A DNA stretch of 64,000 bases from an uncultured Litorivicinus sp. (GTDB lineage: Bacteria > Pseudomonadota > Gammaproteobacteria > Pseudomonadales > Litorivicinaceae): positions 32,824 to 96,823 of the forward strand of contig CACECO010000004.1 in NCBI GenBank assembly GCA_902558075.1. The letters are read 5' to 3'. Position numbers and translations under genes: made by a program. Below, piece after piece: positions 16,723 to 25,911 of this stretch; positions within the stretch are counted from its first letter, which is position 1, and each line of letters starts with the position of its first letter. A model generated the notes under the pieces. The model was not told the DNA's origin. It worked only from the letters and a program-made list of their open reading frames with translations, and did not search any database.

Positions 16723-18294
16723 ATGACGATTTCTACGACTCTTCTATTTAATCGCGCGGTGTCTCTAATGGGTCGCCAACAGACGGCGCTTGCAGAGTTG
16801 CAGGAGAAGGTTTCGACAGGTAAGGAGCTTGTCCGTCCATCAGATTCGCCTGAGCTTGCGGTCAACATAGCCCGAATCAAGTCGTCGATCGGTGAGATGG
16901 ACGCATTTAAGAGTTCCCTAAACGCCGTCAACGACCGGCTTCGGATCGAGGAGAGCTACCTCGACGGAGCGAAAGATGTCCTGATCAAGCTGAAGCAGCT
17001 GACCCTTCAGGGCGCCAACGCTTCCATGTCAGGTAGGGATAAAGAGGTGCTTGCGCTTCAGGTCGATGAGCTCATCGCGGAAATCAAGAACCTGGCTAAC
17101 GGCACTGATGCAAACGGGAACTACCTCTTTGCTGGGTCTCGGGTGACGACACCTCCTTACATCGAGGACGCAGACGGGGTCATTCGATACCACGGGGATA
17201 ATTTCAGGCCGAATATCGACTACACCGCCAACCGGCGGTCCGCGATCGGCCGGAACGGGATCGACGTGTTCAGACCTGTCCTGTCGGGGCAGTCCACAGA
17301 ACCCACCCCAGGGATTCATCAGGTCAGTTTGACAGGAACACTGGAGCCCGGTGACATGTATTCTTTATCCATTGACTCTCGCGAGTTTAATTATGAGGTC
17401 CGGCCAGGTGATACGGCAGATGAGGTTCTCGATAACATCGCCCTCCAAGTCAATGAGTTAGTCTCGCAAGGGGTGATCGAATTAGTTTCCGCCGAACGTG
17501 ATGGATCTAATCTGATTCTCTCAACGCTCGATGGTGCGACAAGGACTGTCTTGGGGTCAACTCGGAACACCAGTGAGGCGGTCGATGATCTGAGTGTGAG
17601 TCTGGATTCGAATCCAGACGACACCTACCGGCTAAGTTTAGAGGGTACCACCGAGCCCGGCGACCAGGTTATTCTATCGATCGGATCCCGGTCATTCAGC
17701 TACGTGGTCCCTAGAGCGCTTGAGCAAGCGAATAGATCCACAGTCATGCAAGATCTTGTCTCACGACTCAGCCAGTCTGGGTTATTTCCCGAGTCTGTCG
17801 ATATTTCCATCGATCCCCTCGATGAGACCCAAGTGATCTTGACACCGACCCGAGACAATATTGGAGACGTGAGCGCGTCAATCTTAGAGAGGACCTCGAT
17901 CAACGACCAGGGGATCTCTATTTCGTTGATGCAGGAACCACGTCGTGCATTGCCCGAGCGTGTCGAGTTTTTCCAATCCCTCCAGGAGGTCTCGCAGCTG
18001 CTTCGAAACGGCACACAGGATCAGATCCAAGGGAAGCTCGATCATCTCGATCAGATGCTGGATATCGTAACCTTATCGCTCGCGGATATCGGATCAGAGA
18101 TGGGGTCCATCGAGGCCGAAATTTCGATCAACGAGGACCTCAAGCTTCAGCTGGAGACGACGTTATCCAGTCAAGAGGATCTCGATTTTACCACCGCCAT
18201 TACGGAGCTTCAGTCGAAGCTGATGTCGCTCGAGGCCGCTCAGTCATCATTTGCGAAGATCTCTCAGTTATCTGTATTCGATTACATCCGATAG
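16723..18294 (+). CDS. flgL: Hook-filament junction protein FlgL with internal duplication (523 aa)
   Basis: FlgL (HAP3) sits between FlgK and the filament. Flagellin-like ends are present: 'ALAELQEKVSTGKELVRPSD' at the N-terminus and the terminal helix with 'ELQSKLMSLEAAQSSFAKIS'. The family is usually 300-420 residues. The extra length comes from a tandem pair of related domains, about residues 197-290 ('VSLTGTLEPGDMYSLSID') and 298-390 ('LSLEGTTEPGDQVILSIG'). It is the last gene of the flgB-L series before the fliC promoter region. Confidence 0.92.
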   Translation: MTISTTLLFNRAVSLMGRQQTALAELQEKVSTGKELVRPSDSPELAVNIARIKSSIGEMDAFKSSLNAVNDRLRIEESYLDGAKDVLIKLKQLTLQGANASMSGRDKEVLALQVDELIAEIKNLANGTDANGNYLFAGSRVTTPPYIEDADGVIRYHGDNFRPNIDYTANRRSAIGRNGIDVFRPVLSGQSTEPTPGIHQVSLTGTLEPGDMYSLSIDSREFNYEVRPGDTADEVLDNIALQVNELVSQGVIELVSAERDGSNLILSTLDGATRTVLGSTRNTSEAVDDLSVSLDSNPDDTYRLSLEGTTEPGDQVILSIGSRSFSYVVPRALEQANRSTVMQDLVSRLSQSGLFPESVDISIDPLDETQVILTPTRDNIGDVSASILERTSINDQGISISLMQEPRRALPERVEFFQSLQEVSQLLRNGTQDQIQGKLDHLDQMLDIVTLSLADIGSEMGSIEAEISINEDLKLQLETTLSSQEDLDFTTAITELQSKLMSLEAAQSSFAKISQLSVFDYIR

Positions 18295-18484
18295 CGCTGT
18301 GAGCTTTACGAGTCGTCACTAAAAAAAGGGGCGGCAAACCCTGTCGGGATGCTGACAGCTAGGTGGCAACTTTTGGCCCCGTCTGGATATCCGGGGTGTG
18401 AGCCTGGTTGTTCAAACCAACTAATGATCCAGATCGGTTGATTTTACGGCGTTTCAGCGCCCATCTTTCACTTGATTCAAATTT

Positions 18485-18500
18485 TGGCACAGAAATCGCT
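18485..18500 (+). promoter_or_regulatory. Sigma-54-type promoter for the giant flagellin gene
   Basis: TGGCACAGAAATCGCT has the TGGCAC -24 element and TCGCT in place of TTGCW at -12, with the exact ten-base distance between GG and GC. It lies 73 bases before the fliC ATG. No sigma-28-like element was seen in the same 280-base gap. This resembles flaA of Vibrio, which is RpoN dependent. Confidence 0.65.
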
Positions 18501-18572
18501 TAAATATCCAAGAGGAAATTTTTTACCGAGGCACATGTAAGTGAGGTGCCCGGGTAATGAGGAGTAAAACTC

Positions 18573-21500
18573 ATGGCACTAACGGTTAATACCAACGTCT
18601 TGGCGCTCAATGCACAACGGCACGCGGCAACTACTCAAGATGAGATGGCGTCTGCGATGGAGCGTCTGGCTTCAGGTAAGCGGATCAACAGCGCTGTCGA
18701 TGACGCTGCGGGTCTTGCAATCACTGCGCGGATGGAGGCTCAGATTTCTGGCCTCGCTCAGGCGGTACGTAACGCAGGTGACGCGATTTCGCTAGTAAAT
18801 ACCGCAGAAGGTGCACTCCACGAGACTACTGACATCCTACAGCGGATTCGAGAGCTTTCCATCCAGTCAGCCGGCGGGGCACCGTCAAATGCCGACCGCG
18901 TAAATCTTAATAAGGAGGTAGTGCAGCTTCAGGAGGAGTTGGGACGTATAACCAACACAACACGTTTCAATGGCGAAATTCTTCTCAACGGGACTTTCCA
19001 CGACAAAGACTTCCAGATCGGCCAAACTAATAACGAGGAAATCTCGGTAAACATCGGAGACATGCGGCCTGAACGAATAGGTGCGTACACCCAGAACACC
19101 TTGAGTAATGTCGGTTATATTAACGTGGGTGACTCTGTCGCTGATCTTACAAACGGTGTCAATCAACAGACCCTTACCCTGGCCGTTGGCTCTGAGGTTC
19201 CCCGAATTGTGGCGGTCAATCTTGGCGACAATGCCAGAACGATTTCAGATAAAATTAATCAGTCTGGGGCCATGCTTAATTCCCGAGCCACAAACACTAC
19301 CGATGTCTATATCTCTGGGGAGGGAACATTTTCTTTTACGTTATCTTCAGACTCTGCGCCTGATTTAGAGGACGTCGTAACGGTTGGCGGAACTTCTGCC
19401 TCAAAGGTCCGTACGATGGTTTCAGAGATCAACGCTCGGTACTCCGAGCATAACGTTTCAGCCACAACGCAGGTGGATGACGACGGCAACGAATTCGTGC
19501 GCATGATTCAAGATCAGGGTTTCGACATACAGATCGATAACTTCGTCACGGCCGGGACCACGGCACTTGATTTTGGTGGCGACGGTGTAAATGAGGTAAC
19601 CGGTGCGGCCGGTAAGACTGCAGCCATAGCTGGAGGAAGTATCATCATAGACGCTCCCTACTCCTTCCTGCTCTCGTCAGATGACACGGATAATACAATC
19701 CTTGTTGGAACGCGAGCCTCACTGGAGGTTCAGGGCGCGAGTTCGGTGCCAACAGATTACCAGGACTTGACGTTCGACGTGACAGTGAGCGGAACCACAG
19801 AGACAATCACCTTGGCTGCACCACCGCCAACAACTCCGGTTGATGCGGTCAGCGCTATTGTCCCGATGGAGTTTACATCGACGGCGCAGACTCAAGCACC
19901 GTCTGGACAGCAGATTGGCGCATTTAGACCCGCAATATACTCAGTTGGACCGATTACAGTCCGGACGGGTAGCGATGCTGGTGACGAGACCACACAGTTC
20001 TCCTTGAACGTAAACAGTCTGGGTCGCCAGGATTTCGATATCGCACAGGCCCTGACAGATCTCGGTGTAACCTCGACTGGAGCACCAGATACGGTCGCCA
20101 CGGGTAGTGTTAACACGACAACCAACCGAATCACGATTACTGCCCACGGCTATGAAACGGGCCAACGCCTAACCTACGATAACGCGGGCTCTACGACGCT
20201 CTCAGGACTAGCTGATGACACTGATTATTTTGTTATCAAGATCGATGACAATACGATCCAGCTCGCTGAGACCTACGCGGAGGCAACGGCCTCAACGGCG
20301 GTTCCCATTGTTCTAGATGGTACGGGAAACTCTGCCCAGACGTTTACCCCGAACGCGTCAATTACAAAGGCACAGTTCGTCTCGGCGATGCAGACAACGA
20401 TTAACCAGAATGGTCTCCTTAGTGGAGATCACGCGGTCACAGTCTCAGTCAACAGCACCGGTCAGGTCGAGCTGACGGTCGCAGGCGGGGCAGGGACCAT
20501 AGTATTCGAGGAGCACTCGGATCAGCGTGCTGCAACCGTCAAGACTATCGCCACAGCTGACGTATCTTTGACCGCGGACACGATCACCATCACTGGCCAC
20601 GGGTTTGTGACGGGGGACGTCCTAGCGTATGCCAACGGCGGCGGTGCAGATCTTGACCAGGGCGGATCAGCTATTGGGACTGTTTATGTCATCCGTGTTG
20701 ATGACGATACGATCAAGCTTGCGAGCACGGCACAGAACGCGTTTGCGGGGACGGCCTACGATTTAGACGACGCCGGTAACGATGCACAGACCTTGACCAA
20801 GGCGGCTCGGGACGGAATGGCCGCGACATTGTCACAGAACTCCAAGCCGGGTGACGGAAGCTCTTCGGAGTCTGGAACAGGTGGTTCGGTCGTGCTCGGT
20901 GCCACAGATAATGTGACAAACGGTGATTCTGCAACCCAAGGGCCGGTAAAGCCTTTCGGTGTTGAGACAATCACGATCGCGGGCACAGACGCAAACACCG
21001 TCGCGACATCTGCGGTGAGTACAGCGAATAACACGGTCACCATCACCGATCATGGTTACGTGACGGGGCAGAAGCTGACCTACGATGATGGGTCCTCGAC
21101 TGCGATCGCTGGTCTGACCGATGACACAGACTACTATGTGATTAAAATTGATAACGATACGATAAAGCTGGCATCCACCTACGCAAACGCTGTCGCGGGT
21201 ACGAACCTAGGAATCACAGGCACGGGCAACGATGCCCAGACGTTCACGAACTCCAACGATACCTTTACGCTGGCCATCAGCGGTGGGTCTCCTACCACCC
21301 TAGACGTCGCAGATGACACCTATTACTCGCTAGATCAACTGGCGACAGCGATACAGACGGCGATTGACGACAGTCCCTTCGCGCAGACGGGCGATTTCCC
21401 AATCGTCGTCAGTGTGACGGAGGATTCCAACGGGGATCAGGGGATTACCTTCTCCAGTGCGGATGGGTACAGCATCGAGCTGGGTGGAACCGAGTTCTTA

Positions 21501-23576
21501 TCGGACGCGGGTGCTCTGAACATCAACCCAGCCCGCACGGCTCCGGACGTGGGAGCACTCACCGACCGTACCTATGCGGCGACCCTCAACACGGACACGA
21601 TTGCTACATCAGACGTCGACACTGGCGATAACCACATCACCGAGACCAGCCACGGTCTGCTGACCGGGGACGTTGTCAAATACAACGCCAACGGCGGTAC
21701 AGCTATTACGGGATTGACCGACGGTCAGTACTATTATGTCATCAAAGTCAATGCTAACGACTACAGGTTGGCGACTTCAGAGGCCAATGCTACTGCTGGG
21801 ACTGCAATCGGTTTGACCGGCACCGGTAACGCATCGCAGACCTTTACGAATATAACCTCAGACAAAGAATCAAAGCTCGCGATAAGTGTTAACGGGAGCA
21901 GCTTCATCGATATTGATATCGCCAACCAGCTGACACTGGCCGGAGCGGATGCAACCGTAACAGGTACTGAGTTTACGACCGCACTGCAGGCGGCTATTAA
22001 TGCCAGCGCTGCGTTTAATGGTGATAACGCAGTCACCGTGTCGGTAACGAACGCGGGTCTTGTCAATCTCGCTGTGGCGGGCGGCTCGGGCACAATTATC
22101 GTCCGCGAGCACAGCGACACCGTCGCGGCCGGCACAAATGGCTTGGTCGAAACCCTGACCGGACGGAATGCGAACGAGGATCACGGGACGCTCTCAACCG
22201 TTTCAAACGGTGGTGCGTCTCAATCATCAACGACAGGTTCGCTGACCCTCGGATCTGAGGCCAACGCCGCGTTGGTGGCTGACAATCTGACTTCGTCCGA
22301 CGCCAACTATGTGAAGACCTTCGGGTCTGCCCCGATTACACTCGACGCCACGAACAATACGCTGGTGCTATCGATAAACTCTGGAGCCTCGACGTCCATT
22401 GACATCACTCCGGGCACTTACACAACGATGGCGGACTTCGCCGCAGCGATTCAAACCGCGGTAGATGCCAGTCCACAGTTGACCGGCCAGGTAACGGTCG
22501 GCTCACTGCAAGATTCGGCAAGCCCCTTCACGCATGGCATAACATTCACGCAGCCTAGTGGGTACACGATCGAATACAGTGGGTCCCTTATTACAGACTC
22601 TAATGCCTTGAACACAACCGCTGGAACTATTGCCGCCCTGACGACAACGCCCGCCGGCGAAGCCGCGAGCCGTTCAACCGTAGCGGCCGGTGCGTTTTCT
22701 AACGGGATCGATCTGAGCGCGGATAACACGATTACATTTGAGGTTACCGATAACGCGACGGGCGCGATCCGGAATGAAACCCTGACTCTGGGGAGCACTT
22801 CTGGCTCAGTCTCTTTTTCCGACTACGTAGATTTAGTTGCAACGGCGGCTAATACCGCTTTTTCAGCAGATGGTTATACGTTTTCCAAGGCAGGTACAGG
22901 CTCTTCCCTGACATTAACCATGGTCCCTGCGGGTGATTATACGGTCTCAATATCTGGGACGTCAGTGACGCAAGGACTTGGGGCCGCTGTGTCTGCCTCT
23001 GGGACACCCTCCAATATGGATGGGTTTACGTTTGAGTCCATGAATGATGTGGTGACGGAGATGAACGCTGAGTTTGCCGCTGCTGGTCTAGGACTCGTCG
23101 CCGCATACAGTCGCGGTGGTGACACCTTCACCTTCTCAGTGACAGAAGGAAGGGCCGACTCCTCAAATACGTTGGCGTTTTCAGGATCTGAGTTAGCTAC
23201 GGTTGGCATAACCGGTAATCTAAGCGCTGTCGGTGGTGGAACGGAGCCAGCCGAGACCGTCCGGTACGTCTCCCAGATAGATATTTCGACCCGAGATTCT
23301 GCGTTGCTCGCAATGACGGTAGTTGACGCGGCACTTGAGACGCTAGCGGCCCAGCGAGGCGCTTTGGGTGCCGTCGCAAACCGCCTGCAGGCGACGATTT
23401 CTAATCTGATGAACATCTCAGAAAATACATCGGAGTCAATGTCCCGGGTAATGGATGCAGACTTTGCCGCTGAGTCAACTCGCTTGGCGAGGGCGCAAAT
23501 TCTGCAAGAGGCGTCTGTTGCGATGCTCGCGCAGGCGAATGCGTCCGCGCAGAGCGTACTCAAGCTTCTTCAATAA
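18573..23576 (+). CDS. fliC: Giant flagellin (1667 aa)
   Basis: This is the main filament protein. The first 165 residues are a complete flagellin D0/D1 ('MALTVNTNVLALNAQRHAAT', 'LASGKRINSAVDDAAGLAI', 'LQRIRELSIQS'), and the last 80 form the matching C-terminal half ('RLARAQILQEASVAMLAQAN', 'SVLKLLQ'). About 1400 residues are inserted between them. The insert is Thr/Ser/Asp/Gly rich with no cysteine seen and would project from the filament surface. It holds four HGYxTGD modules (residues about 507-594, 654-744, 808-894, 1007-1094) embedded in a duplicated larger segment. GAGGAG lies eight bases before the ATG. Typical flagellins have 280-500 residues; giant flagellins over 1000 residues are known in marine Gammaproteobacteria. 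Confidence 0.95.
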   Translation: MALTVNTNVLALNAQRHAATTQDEMASAMERLASGKRINSAVDDAAGLAITARMEAQISGLAQAVRNAGDAISLVNTAEGALHETTDILQRIRELSIQSAGGAPSNADRVNLNKEVVQLQEELGRITNTTRFNGEILLNGTFHDKDFQIGQTNNEEISVNIGDMRPERIGAYTQNTLSNVGYINVGDSVADLTNGVNQQTLTLAVGSEVPRIVAVNLGDNARTISDKINQSGAMLNSRATNTTDVYISGEGTFSFTLSSDSAPDLEDVVTVGGTSASKVRTMVSEINARYSEHNVSATTQVDDDGNEFVRMIQDQGFDIQIDNFVTAGTTALDFGGDGVNEVTGAAGKTAAIAGGSIIIDAPYSFLLSSDDTDNTILVGTRASLEVQGASSVPTDYQDLTFDVTVSGTTETITLAAPPPTTPVDAVSAIVPMEFTSTAQTQAPSGQQIGAFRPAIYSVGPITVRTGSDAGDETTQFSLNVNSLGRQDFDIAQALTDLGVTSTGAPDTVATGSVNTTTNRITITAHGYETGQRLTYDNAGSTTLSGLADDTDYFVIKIDDNTIQLAETYAEATASTAVPIVLDGTGNSAQTFTPNASITKAQFVSAMQTTINQNGLLSGDHAVTVSVNSTGQVELTVAGGAGTIVFEEHSDQRAATVKTIATADVSLTADTITITGHGFVTGDVLAYANGGGADLDQGGSAIGTVYVIRVDDDTIKLASTAQNAFAGTAYDLDDAGNDAQTLTKAARDGMAATLSQNSKPGDGSSSESGTGGSVVLGATDNVTNGDSATQGPVKPFGVETITIAGTDANTVATSAVSTANNTVTITDHGYVTGQKLTYDDGSSTAIAGLTDDTDYYVIKIDNDTIKLASTYANAVAGTNLGITGTGNDAQTFTNSNDTFTLAISGGSPTTLDVADDTYYSLDQLATAIQTAIDDSPFAQTGDFPIVVSVTEDSNGDQGITFSSADGYSIELGGTEFLSDAGALNINPARTAPDVGALTDRTYAATLNTDTIATSDVDTGDNHITETSHGLLTGDVVKYNANGGTAITGLTDGQYYYVIKVNANDYRLATSEANATAGTAIGLTGTGNASQTFTNITSDKESKLAISVNGSSFIDIDIANQLTLAGADATVTGTEFTTALQAAINASAAFNGDNAVTVSVTNAGLVNLAVAGGSGTIIVREHSDTVAAGTNGLVETLTGRNANEDHGTLSTVSNGGASQSSTTGSLTLGSEANAALVADNLTSSDANYVKTFGSAPITLDATNNTLVLSINSGASTSIDITPGTYTTMADFAAAIQTAVDASPQLTGQVTVGSLQDSASPFTHGITFTQPSGYTIEYSGSLITDSNALNTTAGTIAALTTTPAGEAASRSTVAAGAFSNGIDLSADNTITFEVTDNATGAIRNETLTLGSTSGSVSFSDYVDLVATAANTAFSADGYTFSKAGTGSSLTLTMVPAGDYTVSISGTSVTQGLGAAVSASGTPSNMDGFTFESMNDVVTEMNAEFAAAGLGLVAAYSRGGDTFTFSVTEGRADSSNTLAFSGSELATVGITGNLSAVGGGTEPAETVRYVSQIDISTRDSALLAMTVVDAALETLAAQRGALGAVANRLQATISNLMNISENTSESMSRVMDADFAAESTRLARAQILQEASVAMLAQANASAQSVLKLLQ
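20091..21855 (+). repeat. Four HGYxTGD modules inside the giant flagellin gene
   Basis: Copies lie at about 20091-20354, 20533-20805, 20995-21255 and 21591-21855. Each encodes roughly 85-90 residues: V-TS-V-T--N-ITIT-HGY-TG, then a Y/D turn, GLTD-T-Y-VIK-D--TIKLA-TYANA-AGT and a terminal LTGTGN-AQTFT. Between and around them lie flagellin-specific domains that recur once more downstream without the module. Confidence 0.9.
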
Positions 23577-23611
23577 ATACCGATTACCTATCAATGAAGT
23601 AGGGATAGATA

Positions 23612-25837
23612 ATGGTAACGACGGATTTCCTGGGTGCACTTGACGCCGGTTCAGGCCTCAACTCGAAGAATTTGGTTGAGGCGCTGGTGTCTGCAGAACG
23701 TGCGCCTCGTGAATCCCGCCTGAACACAAAGATCGCTGATTCGGAGGCTGAGATCTCCGCCTTCGGTTTAATTAAGTCATCACTACAGACCCTCGAATCA
23801 GCGTTTGATTCTCTTAACGATAAATCAGATTTCGAAAATTTCACTGTCAGGGCGACGGGTGGACTGAGCTCCTCTAACGAAGCTGCATTTTCGATAAGCG
23901 TTGATGACGCAGCCTCTGCAGGCACCCACGATATAGCAATCAGTTCTCTAGCCACAGCAGACCGGTTTATTTCAGCCGGCTTTGATTCAACATCTAGCTC
24001 AATTAACGGAGGAACACCCTTCGTATTAAACGTAACGGTCGGCGGAACAACGACAAACTCAATCTCAGTCTCGACGGCTACACCTCAGGGTATTGTTGAT
24101 GCGGTAAATACTGCTGAAATCGGTGTAACGGCGTCACTCATTGATACGGGCGCGACTACCTCACGGTACAAATTAGTCTTTTCCGGGACAGAGGGTGCTG
24201 CGAATGCATTTACGTTTACGGCTGGGGGGGTAGGTGAGACCAGTAGCATCGTTGGTACCGGAGATATTTCGACCAGCAACGACACTCTTACGATAGCTTC
24301 GCATGGTTTTGTGACAGGTGACATCCTCACATATGACTCTGCTGGAGGGACTGCTATAGCGGGCTTATCTGACGCGACTGCTTACCACGTCATCAGGGTG
24401 GACGATAATACGATAAAGCTTGCGTCAAGCAGTTCTAATGCGTCGAGCGGCACTCAAATCGATTTAACCGGCACCGGGAACGACGCACAGATATTTGTCG
24501 GTACGAGGTCAGCGAGTTCGTCGACCGTGACGACCTCTAACGTCTCAACTACAGCAAGTACAGTGACAATCTCAGGTCATGGATATGTGACCGGTGACAG
24601 ATTAACGTATGACGCGAGCAGCGGTACCGCGATCGCTGGGTTAACCGACGGAACAACGTATTTTGCAATACGTGTCGACGATAACACCGTGAAGTTGGCC
24701 ACGACTGCGGCCAACGCTGCAGCAGGGACAAATATAACACTCACCGGCACCGGGAATAATTCCCAAAAATTTTTAGGCCCACAACCACCGAAGGTAGCGA
24801 CCAGCTCTGTGTCAACAGCCAATAACCGTATAACCATGACAGGCCACGGTTATGTGACGGGGGATGTCATTACGTATCGGGCGAACGGCGGAACGGCGAT
24901 GGCTGGTCTGACAGATGCCACCGCCTATCACGTGATAAGGATCAGTGACGATACATTCAAACTTGCGGCAACCCGTGCAGATGCTTTGGCTGGCACGAGT
25001 ATCGCAATCTCTGGGACAGGAAACAGCGCACAGTTTTTTACTGGACGCGGGATTGCCTTCAACCCGAGGTCGGTGTCTGCAAGTGACGCAGCCTTGACCG
25101 TTAATGGCATTGATATTACCCGATCAACGAATTCGATTTCTGACGTTATCACAGGAATGACAATTGATCTGCTGGATACTACAAATTCGGCGGGGACGAT
25201 CTCCATCACCACAGATTCGAGTCAGGTAGAGACAAACCTAAGAGCCTTAGTAACGGCTTTCAACTCTGCAATAACAACATTCGATACGCTATCTGATCCA
25301 GATGCGACCGGAGAGAACGGAGGGGTCTTGAGCGGTGACAGTTCACTGCGATCGATAGAGAATAAGATTAAGGACTTGTTTATCCAAGCCTCTTCTACGC
25401 CAGGGACATCCCTGAGCTACCTCAGTGATATGGGTATCGAAATGACTCGATCTGGCGTCCTGGAGATTAATGAGACGGCGCTTGCGACGGCTCTTACTTC
25501 GAATTATGCCGACATTCGAAAAATGATATCCGCAGATACGGACAATCAGACCACCATTGGAACCGCTAGCCGCGGCGTGGCCGGCGACGCGCTGGTGATA
25601 CTCGATGAGTTTCTCAGTGCAACGGGTATCCTCGAATCGCGGATCAGTAACAATGAAACTCGGATCGCAGATTATCAGGAAGACCTTAGTGAACTCGACA
25701 CGAGGATGCAGGCTATTTACGAGCGATACCTGCGCCAGTTCACGGCGATGGAAAAGGCGATTGATGAGATGAATTCAATGAGAGACTACTTGAAACAACA
25801 GATAGAAGCCCTGCCTTTCAACAATCGCGACAAGTGA
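23612..25837 (+). CDS. fliD: Filament cap protein FliD with triple module insert (741 aa)
   Basis: FliD (HAP2) caps the filament and folds incoming flagellin. N-terminal 'GLNSKNLVEALVSAERAPRE' and a C-terminal coiled coil ('ESRISNNETRIADYQEDLSE', 'LRQFTAMEKAIDEMNSMRDY') are diagnostic. Family length is about 450-480 residues. The surplus is almost wholly three tandem HGYxTGD modules at residues about 213-478, inserted just before the conserved 'SASDAALTVNGIDITRSTN' block. The gene starts 36 bases after fliC, with a short possible ribosome site and a weak sigma-28-like match (TCAA-N15-ACCGATTA, 23560-23586) overlapping the fliC end. Confidence 0.94.
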   Translation: MVTTDFLGALDAGSGLNSKNLVEALVSAERAPRESRLNTKIADSEAEISAFGLIKSSLQTLESAFDSLNDKSDFENFTVRATGGLSSSNEAAFSISVDDAASAGTHDIAISSLATADRFISAGFDSTSSSINGGTPFVLNVTVGGTTTNSISVSTATPQGIVDAVNTAEIGVTASLIDTGATTSRYKLVFSGTEGAANAFTFTAGGVGETSSIVGTGDISTSNDTLTIASHGFVTGDILTYDSAGGTAIAGLSDATAYHVIRVDDNTIKLASSSSNASSGTQIDLTGTGNDAQIFVGTRSASSSTVTTSNVSTTASTVTISGHGYVTGDRLTYDASSGTAIAGLTDGTTYFAIRVDDNTVKLATTAANAAAGTNITLTGTGNNSQKFLGPQPPKVATSSVSTANNRITMTGHGYVTGDVITYRANGGTAMAGLTDATAYHVIRISDDTFKLAATRADALAGTSIAISGTGNSAQFFTGRGIAFNPRSVSASDAALTVNGIDITRSTNSISDVITGMTIDLLDTTNSAGTISITTDSSQVETNLRALVTAFNSAITTFDTLSDPDATGENGGVLSGDSSLRSIENKIKDLFIQASSTPGTSLSYLSDMGIEMTRSGVLEINETALATALTSNYADIRKMISADTDNQTTIGTASRGVAGDALVILDEFLSATGILESRISNNETRIADYQEDLSELDTRMQAIYERYLRQFTAMEKAIDEMNSMRDYLKQQIEALPFNNRDK
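24248..25045 (+). repeat. Three tandem HGYxTGD modules inside fliD
   Basis: Copies lie at about 24248-24502, 24524-24778 and 24791-25045, about 270 bases apart. Each encodes the same pattern as in fliC: HGYVTGD--TYD---GTAIAGLTD-T-Y--IRVDDNT-KLA, then LTGTGN--Q-F. They are the most regular tandem array of the family in this window. Confidence 0.9.
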
Positions 25838-25877
25838 CCATAACGACGCATATCTAGTGTCAATGAAAAAAAAGTAT

Positions 25878-25904
25878 TAAACTTTTCGCGAAAACCGCCG
25901 ATTA
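25878..25904 (+). promoter_or_regulatory. Sigma-28-type promoter for flaG
   Basis: TAAACTTT, 11 bases, then GCCGATTA: this differs from the sigma-28 consensus in only two of sixteen bases, with perfect spacing. Transcription should begin near 25911, which bears on where flaG translation starts. Confidence 0.85.
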
Positions 25905-25911
25905 TCCAGAC

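Noticed and set aside
18325..18400. Possible c-di-GMP (GEMM-I) riboswitch between flgL and fliC, prompted by GGCAAACC and GC-rich pairing segments
   Set aside because: Only the GGCAAACC octamer fits. The second conserved block (GGGACGCAAAGCC-type) and the receptor-loop partner are missing, and the likely fliC promoter lies downstream, so this RNA would not lead fliC.
23560..23586. Sigma-28-like site TCAA-N15-ACCGATTA before fliD
   Set aside because: Spacing is right but both halves are imperfect, and the -35 half lies inside fliC. fliD may simply be cotranscribed with fliC. Noted in the fliD entry but not listed as a feature.
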